From Burkholderia puraquae (GTDB lineage: Bacteria > Pseudomonadota > Gammaproteobacteria > Burkholderiales > Burkholderiaceae): 64,000 nt of DNA. The translations under genes and the position numbers were made by a program. The number at the start of each line of letters is the position of its first letter. The first letter of the stretch is position 1. Shown one piece after another: positions 27,757 to 35,952 of this stretch. Under the pieces are notes generated by a model. That model saw only the letters and a list, made by a program, of their open reading frames with translations, made no database searches and had not been told where the DNA came from. The DNA is taken from the NCBI RefSeq assembly GCF_002099195.1, contig NZ_NBYX01000002.1, positions 1 to 64,000 on the forward strand, written 5' to 3'.

Positions 27757-28158
27757 TCAGAACGGCTTCATCACGACCAGCCCGACGACGATCGCCGTCG
27801 CGGCCACGACCGCGCCCGCTGCCTGCCCGAGCCAGGGCGCCGGCGCGACGACGAGATCGTCGCGTTCCATGCGCCGCAGCGTGCCGGCCAGGATCCCGTG
27901 CAGTGCCGACAGTGCGACAACCACCACGAGCTTCACCGACAGCCACGCCGCGCCGAACCAGTGACCGTCCAGCGCAAGCGCGATCCCCGCGATCCAGACG
28001 AGCGCGAGCGCGGGAGCCGTCACCGTGCGGTCCCAGCGTCGCACCGCACGATGCACGGCGAGGTTGGCGATACGCACGCCGACGGACAACATCAGCAGCC
28101 CCCCGACGAACGTGACGACGGCAACGACATGGACGGCCTTGAGCCACAGGTAGATCAT
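27757..28158 (-). CDS. CopD/HemJ-like small membrane protein
   Basis: The 133-residue protein has four predicted membrane helices. The opening MIYLWLKAVHVVAVVTFVGGLLML, with a His in helix 1, and the later HGILAGTLRRMERDD are typical of the CopD/HemJ (DUF2269-like) haem-binding helical bundle. Relatives bind b haem or take part in copper tolerance or protoporphyrinogen oxidation. The ATG overlaps the stop of the DUF3817 gene upstream (ATGA), so the two are coupled. Function is unknown. Confidence 0.75.
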   Translation of the reverse strand: MIYLWLKAVHVVAVVTFVGGLLMLSVGVRIANLAVHRAVRRWDRTVTAPALALVWIAGIALALDGHWFGAAWLSVKLVVVVALSALHGILAGTLRRMERDDLVVAPAPWLGQAAGAVVAATAIVVGLVVMKPF

Positions 28159-28463
28159 CGTGCGTGCCTCCTGCGCGCGATCCATCCGGCACTCGTCAGC
28201 CCCACGAACGGCACGACGGCCGCCAGCACGAGCCGTGCAACTTCCGCCTTGCTCCACAGCCCGCTCGACGCGGTGCCGACGACCGCCCACACGTACATCG
28301 CGAACGCGATGCCGTGCACCGGGCCCATGATCGATACCGCAGCCGGATAACCGGCCAGGTGCTTGAGCGGCACGGCAACGCACACCAGCACGACGAGCGT
28401 GGCCGCCTCCAGCAACGACAGGTATTGCAGGTTCCGCAACGCATTGCGATCGTCTTGTTGCAT
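28155..28463 (-). CDS. DUF3817 domain-containing membrane protein
   Basis: The 102-residue protein has three membrane segments. The DUF3817 signature is LSLLEAATLVVLVCVAVPLKHLAGYPAAVSIMGPVHGIAFAMYVWAVV, with the conserved K-H-L, P-V-H-G-I pattern, and the end is PFVGLTSAGWIARR. Family role is unknown. The start at 28463 has a GGAGG-like site upstream. It is the first gene of a coupled pair with the CopD-like gene and is divergent from the GlxA-type regulator, which probably controls it. Confidence 0.8.
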   Translation of the reverse strand: MQQDDRNALRNLQYLSLLEAATLVVLVCVAVPLKHLAGYPAAVSIMGPVHGIAFAMYVWAVVGTASSGLWSKAEVARLVLAAVVPFVGLTSAGWIARRRHAR

Positions 28464-28568
28464 CGGCAGCCTCCAGGTGGGTTCGTGACGATTGTCGCGT
28501 GTGGTGCCGTTCCGGGCCATTGGCTAAAATGACATCTTTAAACGGATTCTGGCCACGCCCCCAACGCC

Positions 28569-29516
28569 ATGCACAAGGTCGCCGTGCTCGCCCTGCCCGA
28601 TGTCGTCCCGTTCGATCTGGGCATGGCGTGCGACACGTTCGCGCGCGTGCGTTCGCCCGACGTCGTGCAGCCGTACCGCGTCCGCGTGTGCAGCGAGCAC
28701 GCGCGTGTCGCCGGCGACCTGTTCGACCTGCGCCCCCCGTTTCGCCTCGACGCGCTCGCCGATGCCGATACGATCGTCGTCCCCGGCACGTCCGTGCCGC
28801 TCGCGCCCACGTCGCGCCACGTAATCGCGGCACTGCGCGCGGCAGCCGCGCGCGGTTGCCGGATCGCGTCGATCTGCAGCGGCGCGTTCGTGCTCGCGGA
28901 AGCCGGGCTGCTCGACGGACTGCGCGCGACGACGCACTGGCTCGCGGCCGCCGAACTCGCGCGCCGCTATCCGCGCGTGACGGTCGACCCGAACGTGCTG
29001 TTCGTCGACAACGGGCAGATACTCACGTCGGCCGGCGCCGCGGCCGGCCTCGATCTGTGCCTGCACATGATCCAGGCCGACTACGGCGCGGCGGTCGCCG
29101 TCGACGCCGCGCGCTGCGCGGTGGCGCCGCGGGTTCGCGAAGGCGGGCAGGCGCAGTTCATCGCACCGGAATGGCCGAGCGGCACCGACGGCCTGCAAGG
29201 CCTGATGGACTGGCTGCAGGCCAACCTGCGCAAGCCGCTCACGCTCGACGCGATGGCCCGCAAGGCGTCGACGAGCGTGCGCACGCTGACGCGGCGCTTC
29301 CAGGAGCAGACGGGCACGTCGCCGCGGCAATGGCTGCAGACCGCGCGCGTCAGGCATGCGCAGCAGTTGCTGGAGGTCACGGCGCTGTCGATCGAGCATG
29401 TCGCGACGGAGGCCGGGTTCGGTTCGGTCACCGCGTTCCGCGAGCGGTTCACGCGCATCGTCGGCACGTCGCCGCAGCGGTATCGTCAGGCGTTTCGCGC
29501 GCGGTCCGGCGCATGA
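28569..29516 (+). CDS. GlxA family transcriptional regulator (DJ-1/PfpI plus AraC domain)
   Basis: The 315-residue protein has an N-terminal DJ-1/PfpI-like domain (HKVAVLALPDVVPFDLGMACDTF, and the nucleophile-elbow region IASICSGAFVLAEAGLLDG) and a C-terminal AraC pair of helix-turn-helices (LTLDAMARKASTSVRTLTRRFQEQTGTSPRQWLQTARVRHAQQLLE, then SIEHVATEAGFGSVTAFRERFTRIVGTSPQRYRQ). Such activators sense nitrogen metabolites such as choline derivatives or arginine. It is divergent from the DUF3817/CopD pair and stands 160 bases before the LysR gene of module B. Confidence 0.88.
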   Translation: MHKVAVLALPDVVPFDLGMACDTFARVRSPDVVQPYRVRVCSEHARVAGDLFDLRPPFRLDALADADTIVVPGTSVPLAPTSRHVIAALRAAAARGCRIASICSGAFVLAEAGLLDGLRATTHWLAAAELARRYPRVTVDPNVLFVDNGQILTSAGAAAGLDLCLHMIQADYGAAVAVDAARCAVAPRVREGGQAQFIAPEWPSGTDGLQGLMDWLQANLRKPLTLDAMARKASTSVRTLTRRFQEQTGTSPRQWLQTARVRHAQQLLEVTALSIEHVATEAGFGSVTAFRERFTRIVGTSPQRYRQAFRARSGA

Positions 29517-29677
29517 TGGCCGCCGCGCCGCCACCCACCGCACCCCGGCCTGCGATATGTTGCCTTGTCGTCGCAAAACCTCGTCGCAAAACCATGCGCA
29601 CGCAACCGTCTGGATTACTACCGAATTCCACTACACCACGTCGCCTGCCACAGTATCGCGCCAACCGGACCCGATCG

Positions 29678-30598
29678 ATGACCCGCATCCGCAACCCCTT
29701 GAACCTCGCGCAGCTCCAGGCGTTCGTCTCCGCCGCCCATCACAAGAGCCTGCGCGCCGCCGCGCGCGAACTCGGCGTCACGCAGCCCGCGATCACGCAT
29801 ACGATCCGCGAGCTCGAAACGGCGCTCAACGCGGAACTGCTCGCGCGCAGCGTACGCGGCGTCGAGCTGACCGCGTGCGGCCATGCGCTGCTGCCGCGTG
29901 CCGAGCAACTGCTCGGCGACATCCGCCGCACGGTCGAGGCCGTCGAGCAGGTGAAAGGCGAGATGTCGGGGCGCGTCGCGGTCGGCACGATGCCGTCGAT
30001 CGCGCTGACGGCGCTGCCGCGCGCGGTGACGGCATTCCGCCAGTCGATGCCGAACGTGAGCCTGCATCTCGAGGAAGTGACGGTGCCCGACGCGCTCGCG
30101 CAGTTGCGCAACGGCACGCTCGACATCGCTGCGATGCACCATGTACCCGCGCTCGATCGCGATTTCACACAATTGCCGCTGCTGTCGACCGAATTCACCG
30201 TCGTGATGCGCGAAGGCCACCCGCTTGCGCACGCGCGCCGGTTAGAGGAATTGCTCGATGCCGAGTGGATCGTCACCGTCGGCGCCGAGCAGTTCCCGCA
30301 CAGCGTGATGGTCGGGATGTTCGAGGCGCACGGGCTGCCGCTGCCGAAGCGCCTGCTGCGATCGCCGATGTCGTTCGCGGTGACGCTCGGCCTCGTCGCG
30401 CGATCGGACGTGATCGGCTGCTTCACGCGCCCGCTCGCCGCCATGGTCGCGCCGCTCGGCATCCGCACGGCCGAACTCGACGAAAGCATGCCGCGCTTCG
30501 ACCTGTCGATCATCGCGCGGCGCGACCTGCTGCCCACGCCCGCCGTCACGCAATTCGTCACGTGCCTGCAGCGCGCGGTCAACGAAACGCTCGGCTGA
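29678..30598 (+). CDS. LysR family transcriptional regulator (module B)
   Basis: The 306-residue protein opens with NLAQLQAFVSAAHHKSLRAAARELGVTQPAITHTIRELETALNAELLARSVRGVELTACG and has the usual effector-binding domain. It is in the same direction as, and 226 bases ahead of, the binding protein gene of module B. Its equal length to the module A regulator and adjacent position make it the likely regulator of module B. The start at 29678 (MTRIRNPLNL) is the first that fits the family. Confidence 0.87.
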   Translation: MTRIRNPLNLAQLQAFVSAAHHKSLRAAARELGVTQPAITHTIRELETALNAELLARSVRGVELTACGHALLPRAEQLLGDIRRTVEAVEQVKGEMSGRVAVGTMPSIALTALPRAVTAFRQSMPNVSLHLEEVTVPDALAQLRNGTLDIAAMHHVPALDRDFTQLPLLSTEFTVVMREGHPLAHARRLEELLDAEWIVTVGAEQFPHSVMVGMFEAHGLPLPKRLLRSPMSFAVTLGLVARSDVIGCFTRPLAAMVAPLGIRTAELDESMPRFDLSIIARRDLLPTPAVTQFVTCLQRAVNETLG

Positions 30599-30824
30599 AT
30601 CGTTCATGTGTCTGAAACGGTAGCGCACCCGACGCGCCGCCGCCGGGCCCGGTATCGGGGCTTGTCCTAGGCGCCCTGCCGGTATTTTGTCTTGATAATC
30701 TTGCGCACGTCGCGCGCCCGCATCGGGTGAGCGAAACGGACAGCCTGACGCGAAGCCGCGGCGGGCCGAAGGCTTACGGCGCGGCACAACCGCGCACCCA
30801 TCGAACAAAACGAGGAGTCACCGA

Positions 30825-31607
30825 GTGAAAAAGATTCTTGCGGCTGTGACCGTGGCCCTGCTCGCCGTATCGGCCGGCAGCGCGTACGCGAAGGACTGGA
30901 CGACCGTGCGGTTCGGCGTCGACGCAAGCTACCCGCCTTTCGAATCGAAAGGCGCTGACGGCAAGGTGGTCGGGTTCGACGTCGATCTCGGCAATGAAAT
31001 CTGCCGCCGCATGAACGCGAAGTGCGTGTGGATCGAAAACGACTTCGACGGGATGATTCCGGCGCTGAAGGCCCGCAAGTTCGACGGCGTGCTGTCGTCG
31101 ATGTCGATGACGCCGGCGCGTCAGGAACAGATCGCCTTCTCCGCGAAGCTGTTCAACACGCCGACGCGCCTCGTCACGAAGAAGGGCTCGGGCCTGATGC
31201 CGACGGCCGAATCGCTGAAGGGCAAGTCGGTCGGCGTCGAGCAGGGCACGATCCAGGAAACCTACGCGAAGACGTACTGGGCCTCGAAGGGCGTGAAAGT
31301 CGTGCCTTACCAGAACCAGGACCAGGTCTACGCCGACCTGATCTCCGGCCGTCTGGACGGCGCGCTGCAGGACGCGGTGCAAGCCGAGATTGGCTTCCTG
31401 AAGACGCCGCGCGGCGCGAGCTTCGATTTCGCCGGCAAGGATATCGACGATCCGAAGACGCTCGGCAACGGCGCCGGCATCGGCCTGCGCAAGGAAGACA
31501 CCGACCTGAAGTCGAAGATCGACGGCGCGATCGCCGGCATGCGCAAGGACGGCACGTACGACAAGATCGCGAAGAAGTACTTCGATTTCGACGTCTACGG
31601 CAAGTAA
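30825..31607 (+). CDS. polar amino-acid ABC transporter substrate-binding protein (module B)
   Basis: The 260-residue periplasmic protein has a signal peptide (MKKILAAVTVALLAVSAGSAYA) and a family 3 binding domain. Its pattern parallels the module A copy: GVDASYPPFESKGADGKVVGFDVDLGNEIC, GVLSSMSMTPARQEQIAFS, and the C-terminal DGTYDKIAKKYFDFDVYGK. It begins with GTG 30825 behind GAGGAG at the right spacing. No permease or ATPase gene is adjacent. A strong terminator follows, so the hydrolase gene downstream gets only read-through or its own promoter. Confidence 0.9.
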   Translation: MKKILAAVTVALLAVSAGSAYAKDWTTVRFGVDASYPPFESKGADGKVVGFDVDLGNEICRRMNAKCVWIENDFDGMIPALKARKFDGVLSSMSMTPARQEQIAFSAKLFNTPTRLVTKKGSGLMPTAESLKGKSVGVEQGTIQETYAKTYWASKGVKVVPYQNQDQVYADLISGRLDGALQDAVQAEIGFLKTPRGASFDFAGKDIDDPKTLGNGAGIGLRKEDTDLKSKIDGAIAGMRKDGTYDKIAKKYFDFDVYGK

Positions 31608-31642
31608 TCCGCCAAGCAAGCGCACGCTTCGCTTCGGCACCG

Positions 31643-31671
31643 ACGGGCTCCGCATGGAGCCCGTTTTTTTT
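31643..31671 (+). terminator. rho-independent terminator between binding protein and hydrolase genes of module B
   Basis: ACGGGCTCC at 31643-31651 pairs perfectly with GGAGCCCGT at 31656-31664 around a GCAT loop. The T-run continues to 31671. Confidence 0.9.
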
Positions 31672-31833
31672 GCATGCGGGGCGCCGGCCGCGTTATTTTT
31701 TTCGCGCCAACCTGATGATTCTCAACGAAAATCCGTGCGTTCTGGCGCCGGTTTGGTGGCGGTGAGAAAGGCAACGTACAATCGATCTTCCACGCACACC
31801 GGATCATTCGCGGCTGCGCCGCACTCCCCCACC

Positions 31834-32949
31834 ATGCAAACGCAGACCCATCCGCTGATTTCCCCCGCCGTCGGTACCGAACGCCAGATCACGAGCTTTC
31901 ACTACGGCCCGCGCGGCGGCAAGAAGGTCTACATCCAGTCGTCGCTGCACGCGGACGAGCTGCCCGGCATGCTGGTCGCCACGTTGCTGCGCCGCAAGAT
32001 CGCCACGCTCGAGGCGGCCGGCAAGCTGCGCGGCGAAGTCGTCATCGTGCCCGTGCCGAACCCGATCGGCCTGTCGCAACACGTGTTCGGCGATCACCTC
32101 GGCCGCTTCGAGCTCGGCTCGATGCAGAACTTCAACCGCAATTTCTACGATCTCGCCGCGCTCGTGCTGCCGCGCGTCGAACACCGCCTCACGAACGACG
32201 CGCAGCGCAACCTCGTCGCCGTGCGCGCCGCGATGCGCGAAGCGCTCGACGAGCAGACGCCGCGCACCGAGCTCGACTCGCAGCGCCTCGCGCTGCAGAA
32301 GCTGTCGTTCGACGCCGATATCGTGCTCGACCTGCACTGCGACAGCGATGCGGTGATGCACCTCTACACGAATCCCGATCTGTGGCCCGACGTCGAGCCG
32401 CTGTCGCGCTATCTCGACGCACAGGCGTCGCTGCTCGCGCTGAATTCGGTCGGCAACCCGTTCGACGAAATCCACAGCTTCTGCTGGTCGGATCTGCGCA
32501 ACCGTTTCGGCGACCGCTTCCCGATCCCGAACGGCGCGATTTCCGTCACGATCGAGCTGCGCAGCGAGCGCGACGTGTCGTACGAGTTCGCCGAAAAGGA
32601 TGCGCAGGCGATCGTCGAATACCTGACCGAGCGCGGTGTCGTCGACGGCACGCCGGCGCCGCTGCCGCCGCTCGCGCATCCGGCCACGCCGCTCGCGGGC
32701 ACCGATCCGCTCGTGGCGCCCGTGTCGGGCGTAATCGTGTTCCGCACGCCGGTCGGCGCGATGATCGAGGCCGGCGAGGCCGTGGCCGACATCGTCGATC
32801 CGCTGACCGATCGCGTCGTCACGCTGAAGAGCAGCGTGTCGGGCGTGCTGTACGCGCGCCAGATCGTGCGCTTCGCGACGGCCGGCATGGAAGTCGCGCG
32901 GATTGCCGGCGCGACCGCGATCCGCACGGGTTCGCTGCTGTCGGCCTGA
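31834..32949 (+). CDS. succinylglutamate desuccinylase/aspartoacylase family hydrolase (module B)
   Basis: The 371-residue zinc hydrolase is a paralogue of the module A enzyme and identical in length. Zinc ligands lie in LHADEL (His39, Glu42) and DLHCDSD (His168). The first 25 residues align almost position by position (MQTQTHPLISPAVGTERQITSFHYGP against MQIRTTPLLSPSIGTQ). The C-terminal half ends PVSGVIVFRTPVGAMIEAGEAVADIVDPLTDRVVTL as in A. It should remove an acyl group from an N-acyl amino acid. It lies after the terminator of the binding protein gene and likely has its own promoter at 31680-31830. Confidence 0.87.
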   Translation: MQTQTHPLISPAVGTERQITSFHYGPRGGKKVYIQSSLHADELPGMLVATLLRRKIATLEAAGKLRGEVVIVPVPNPIGLSQHVFGDHLGRFELGSMQNFNRNFYDLAALVLPRVEHRLTNDAQRNLVAVRAAMREALDEQTPRTELDSQRLALQKLSFDADIVLDLHCDSDAVMHLYTNPDLWPDVEPLSRYLDAQASLLALNSVGNPFDEIHSFCWSDLRNRFGDRFPIPNGAISVTIELRSERDVSYEFAEKDAQAIVEYLTERGVVDGTPAPLPPLAHPATPLAGTDPLVAPVSGVIVFRTPVGAMIEAGEAVADIVDPLTDRVVTLKSSVSGVLYARQIVRFATAGMEVARIAGATAIRTGSLLSA

Positions 32950-33007
32950 GCGTCCGGCCCGCGCGCCCGGTCACGGCGCGCATCGCGCTCACCCGCGCGC
33001 ACCAACG

Positions 33008-33033
33008 AAATCGCCCGCTTGCGCGGGCGATTT
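33008..33033 (+). terminator. hairpin after the module B hydrolase gene
   Basis: AAATCGCCCGC at 33008-33018 pairs perfectly with GCGGGCGATTT at 33023-33033 around TTGC. The A-run on the left and T-run on the right make it usable in both directions, between the plus-strand hydrolase and minus-strand metQ genes. Confidence 0.8.
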
Positions 33034-33087
33034 GCTTTCCGGAGTGCCCGGCGATCCATCGGGCCGGGCGGTGGCACGCTCGACCGT

Positions 33088-33894
33088 TCAGAACGCCGGC
33101 ACGATCGCGCCGCCGAACTTCTGGTCGATGAACTTGCGCACGTCGTCCGATTCATAGGCCGCGACGAGCTTCTTCACCCACGGCTTGTCCTTGTCCTGCG
33201 CACGCACCGCGATCAGGTTCGCGTACGGCCCGCGCAGGTCCTCGATCGCGATCGCATCCTTCACCGGCGTGAGCCCGGCCTTCACCGCGTAGTCGGTATT
33301 GATCGACGCGGCATCGAGATCGGGCAGCGCGCGCGGCAGCTGTGCGGCGTCGAGTTCGACGATCTTGATCTTCTTCGGGTTCTCGGCGACGTCGAGCGGC
33401 GTCGCGTTCACGCCGTTGGTGCCGGCGCCCGCCTTCAGCTTGATCACGCCGTATTTCTGCAGCAGCAGCAGCGCGCGGTTGCCGTTCGACGGATCGTTCT
33501 GGATCCCGACCTTCGCGCCCGCCGGCAAGTCCTTCAGCGACTTGAGTTTCTTCGAATAGAAGCCCATCGGCGCCGTGTACGTGAGCCCGACGTTGACGAT
33601 CCTGTAGCCGCGCTGCTTGATCTGGCTGTCGAGGAACGGCTGGTGCTGGAAGCCGTTCGCGTCGAGATCGCCGGAATCGAGCGCCGCGTTCGGCTGCACG
33701 TAGTCGTTGAATTCGATGACCTTGATCGCGAGGCCTTCGCGCGCGGCGACCTTCGTCACCTCGGTCCAGATCTGCGCATCGGGGCCGCTCATCGTGCCGA
33801 TCTTCAGCGTTTGCGGATCGGCGTGCGCGCCGGGCGCCGCGAATGCCAGCGCTGCGGCGAGCGCGCCGAGGCCGGTCAGGAATGAACGTCGCAT
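33088..33894 (-). CDS. metQ: MetQ/NlpA family substrate-binding protein
   Basis: The 268-residue methionine-type binding protein shows LKIGTMSGPDAQIWTEVTKVAAREGLAIKVIEFNDYVQPNAALDSGDLDANGFQHQPFLDSQIKQRGYRIVNVGLTYTAPMGFYSKKLKSL, and NDPSNGNRALLLLQKYGVIKLK. Most family members are lipoproteins. Here the leader (MRRSFLTGLGALAAALAFAAPGAHA) ends in a signal peptidase I site without a lipobox cysteine, so the product is probably free in the periplasm. No metN or metI gene is near. It would supply methionine or a related compound to a transporter encoded elsewhere. Confidence 0.87.
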   Translation of the reverse strand: MRRSFLTGLGALAAALAFAAPGAHADPQTLKIGTMSGPDAQIWTEVTKVAAREGLAIKVIEFNDYVQPNAALDSGDLDANGFQHQPFLDSQIKQRGYRIVNVGLTYTAPMGFYSKKLKSLKDLPAGAKVGIQNDPSNGNRALLLLQKYGVIKLKAGAGTNGVNATPLDVAENPKKIKIVELDAAQLPRALPDLDAASINTDYAVKAGLTPVKDAIAIEDLRGPYANLIAVRAQDKDKPWVKKLVAAYESDDVRKFIDQKFGGAIVPAF

Positions 33895-34077
33895 GGTGTC
33901 CTCTTGTCCCGTGTCGTTTGTTGGAACACGGATCGTGGCATGGGGCCGGAACGCCACCAACCAAGCTTATTTCATGTGCATATTCCCGATTCCGATCGAA
34001 TCTCAGTCTGAATCGGTATAACCCCCGGCTATACAACCGGGCAGAATTCAGTGTCGCATCGACGCCACACATTCTTC

Positions 34078-34098
34078 ATATGACAGTCGCTGTCATAT
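34078..34098. promoter_or_regulatory. perfect 21-bp palindrome upstream of the porin gene
   Basis: ATATGACAG at 34078-34086 and CTGTCATAT at 34090-34098 are exact complements around TCG. The site lies in the 308-base divergent region between metQ and the porin gene, about 105 bases before the porin start. It is a strong candidate operator; the regulator is unknown. Confidence 0.65.
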
Positions 34099-34202
34099 TC
34101 ATTACGTGGCCCCTCGATAAAGTTGCCGCCGGTACGTGAAAGCGCCCATAGAGAGCGCCGAAACCGCAACTGGACACGCCATTTATTCGCTCGGAGAATC
34201 CT

Positions 34203-35360
34203 TTGAACAAGAAACTGTTGACCATCGCCGTCCTGGCAGCAACGGCCGGCACGGCACATGCACAAAGCAGCGTGACGCTGTACGGCGTCATCGATGCCGG
34301 TATCAGCTACGTGAACCACAGCAAGACCGCCAACGGCGGCTCGGGCAAGCTGTTCAAGTATGACGACGGCGTTGCCCAGGGCAGCCGTTGGGGCCTGCGC
34401 GGCACCGAAGACCTCGGTGGCGGCCTGAAGGCGATCTTCGTGCTCGAAAACGGCTTCAACAGCGGTAACGGCACGATCGGCCAGGGCGGCGCGATCTTCG
34501 GTCGCCAGGCTTACGTCGGCCTGAGCCAGCAGCAATACGGCACGGTCACGTTCGGCCGCCAGTACTCGTTCTCGACCGACATCCTCGGCTCGAACTACTC
34601 GACGGGCGGCAACACGGTCGGTGGCAACTACGCGTACCACGTGAACGACATCGACCAGCTCACGTCGAGCCGCATCAACAACGCCGTGAAGTTCCAGAGC
34701 GCGAACTACTCGGGCTTCACGTTCGGCGCGTTGTACGGCTTCTCGAACTCGACGGACTTCGCCGGCGCAGCCGCGACGACGTCGGGCACGACGACGACGG
34801 CAGGCTCGTCGCGCGCATACAGCTTCGGCCTGAACTACGCGAACGGCCCGCTGTCGGTCGGCGCAGCCTACACGGACATCCGCTTCCCGAGCCAGTCGTC
34901 GCCGGCCTTCTCGACGACGATCGCGAACATCAGCACCGGCAACGTCCGCGACCTGCGCACGTACGGCGTCGGTGGCCGCTACGTCTGGGGCCCGGCAACG
35001 GCATGGCTGCTGTGGACGCGTACGCAGTTCTCGACCGTTTCGGGCGCGGGCGGCACGTTCTACAACGCATATGAAGCAGGCGCGAAGTACGCGTTCACGC
35101 CGGCGCTGTCGGGTGGCCTCGGCTACACGTACACGAACGCGACGCAGAACGGCAACTCGTGGCACTGGAACCAGGTCAACGGTATCGCCGACTACGCACT
35201 CAGCAAGCGTACGGACGTGTACGGCCTGGTCGTGTACCAGCAGGCATCGGGCAAGGGCGTGCAAGCGCAGATCGGCTCGAGCACGAGCTACTTCAACACG
35301 TCAGGCACGGGTTCGAAGAACCAGATCGCCGCACGTATCGGTATCCGTCACAAGTTCTAA
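34203..35360 (+). CDS. Gram-negative trimeric porin (Burkholderia OmpC-like)
   Basis: The 385-residue outer-membrane beta-barrel has a signal peptide (LLTIAVLAATAGTAHA) and the mature start QSSVTLYGVIDAGISYVNH. The constriction-loop region WGLRGTEDLGGGLKAIFVLENGFNSGNG, GRQAYVGLSQQQYGTVTFGRQY and the terminal strand QIAARIGIRHKF with its C-terminal Phe complete the pattern. These are the hallmarks of burkholderial general porins that pass small hydrophilic solutes. The start codon is TTG at 34203, with GGAG at 34193-34196; no ATG is placed better. A strong terminator follows. Confidence 0.93.
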   Translation: MNKKLLTIAVLAATAGTAHAQSSVTLYGVIDAGISYVNHSKTANGGSGKLFKYDDGVAQGSRWGLRGTEDLGGGLKAIFVLENGFNSGNGTIGQGGAIFGRQAYVGLSQQQYGTVTFGRQYSFSTDILGSNYSTGGNTVGGNYAYHVNDIDQLTSSRINNAVKFQSANYSGFTFGALYGFSNSTDFAGAAATTSGTTTTAGSSRAYSFGLNYANGPLSVGAAYTDIRFPSQSSPAFSTTIANISTGNVRDLRTYGVGGRYVWGPATAWLLWTRTQFSTVSGAGGTFYNAYEAGAKYAFTPALSGGLGYTYTNATQNGNSWHWNQVNGIADYALSKRTDVYGLVVYQQASGKGVQAQIGSSTSYFNTSGTGSKNQIAARIGIRHKF

Positions 35361-35394
35361 AGCATCCGCTTAACTCGCGGATCACGACGGCAAG

Positions 35395-35425
35395 AAGCGC
35401 CCCGCTCCACGCGGGGCGCTTTTTT
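35395..35425 (+). terminator. rho-independent terminator of the porin gene
   Basis: AAGCGCCCCGC at 35395-35405 pairs perfectly with GCGGGGCGCTT at 35411-35421 around TCCAC, followed by a T-run to 35425. Confidence 0.9.
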
Positions 35426-35484
35426 ATGGGCTTTTAAGTTTCGCTTAATTCTGGGCTGAGAGGATGCTCTCACCCCCCCTGTTG

Positions 35485-35513
35485 GCCGCCTGAACATCGG
35501 CGGCTTTTTTTTT
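35485..35513 (+). terminator. second terminator-like hairpin downstream of the porin gene
   Basis: GCCGCC at 35485-35490 pairs with GGCGGC at 35499-35504, followed by nine T residues. It may back up the first porin terminator, or end a short transcript from the 35430-35480 region. Confidence 0.65.
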
Positions 35514-35564
35514 GACACGCCGACGGCGCCGCCATCGATTGCCCACAAGACAGGATCGGAGGCC

Positions 35565-35828
35565 ATGATGATCGAAGATACCGTTTTCAGCCATCTGCAC
35601 GCGATTCTGACGTGCCAACACTCGATGCCGGTTCAGAGCTGCCGCGTATCGGTCGAAATGCAGCGCCCGTGGGGCCGGCCATATCGTCTCGTCGAATGGA
35701 CGATGCATCTCGACGCGCCCGCGCGGCGCCAGATCGTGCCAGCCGAGTCGACCGACGAAGAGATCGCCGAGGTCGTCGCCTCGCACGTGCCGGGCCGGCT
35801 TTACGGCGACGGCCGGCTGCAGTTCTGA
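35565..35828 (+). CDS. hypothetical protein, 87 residues
   Basis: The small acidic soluble protein runs MMIEDTVFSHLHAILTCQHS and has a strand-rich middle (CRVSVEMQRPWGRPYRLVEWTMHLDAP) and a C-terminal part VASHVPGRLYGDGRLQF. I do not recognise a family. It starts at ATG 35565 behind a GGAGG-like site, and base use is that of normal coding DNA here. It stands alone between the porin terminators and the DUF6232-like gene. Confidence 0.6.
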   Translation: MMIEDTVFSHLHAILTCQHSMPVQSCRVSVEMQRPWGRPYRLVEWTMHLDAPARRQIVPAESTDEEIAEVVASHVPGRLYGDGRLQF

Positions 35829-35952
35829 ACGCCTTCCCGCGCTACCCGCTTCCCGCATTTCAGCCGCGCCGCTCGCATCGTGCGGCAGTCGGTCTCGTTT
35901 GATGCCGCAACGAAACCTGCTACGCTGCGCGTTTTCGTCCACGCAACACACG

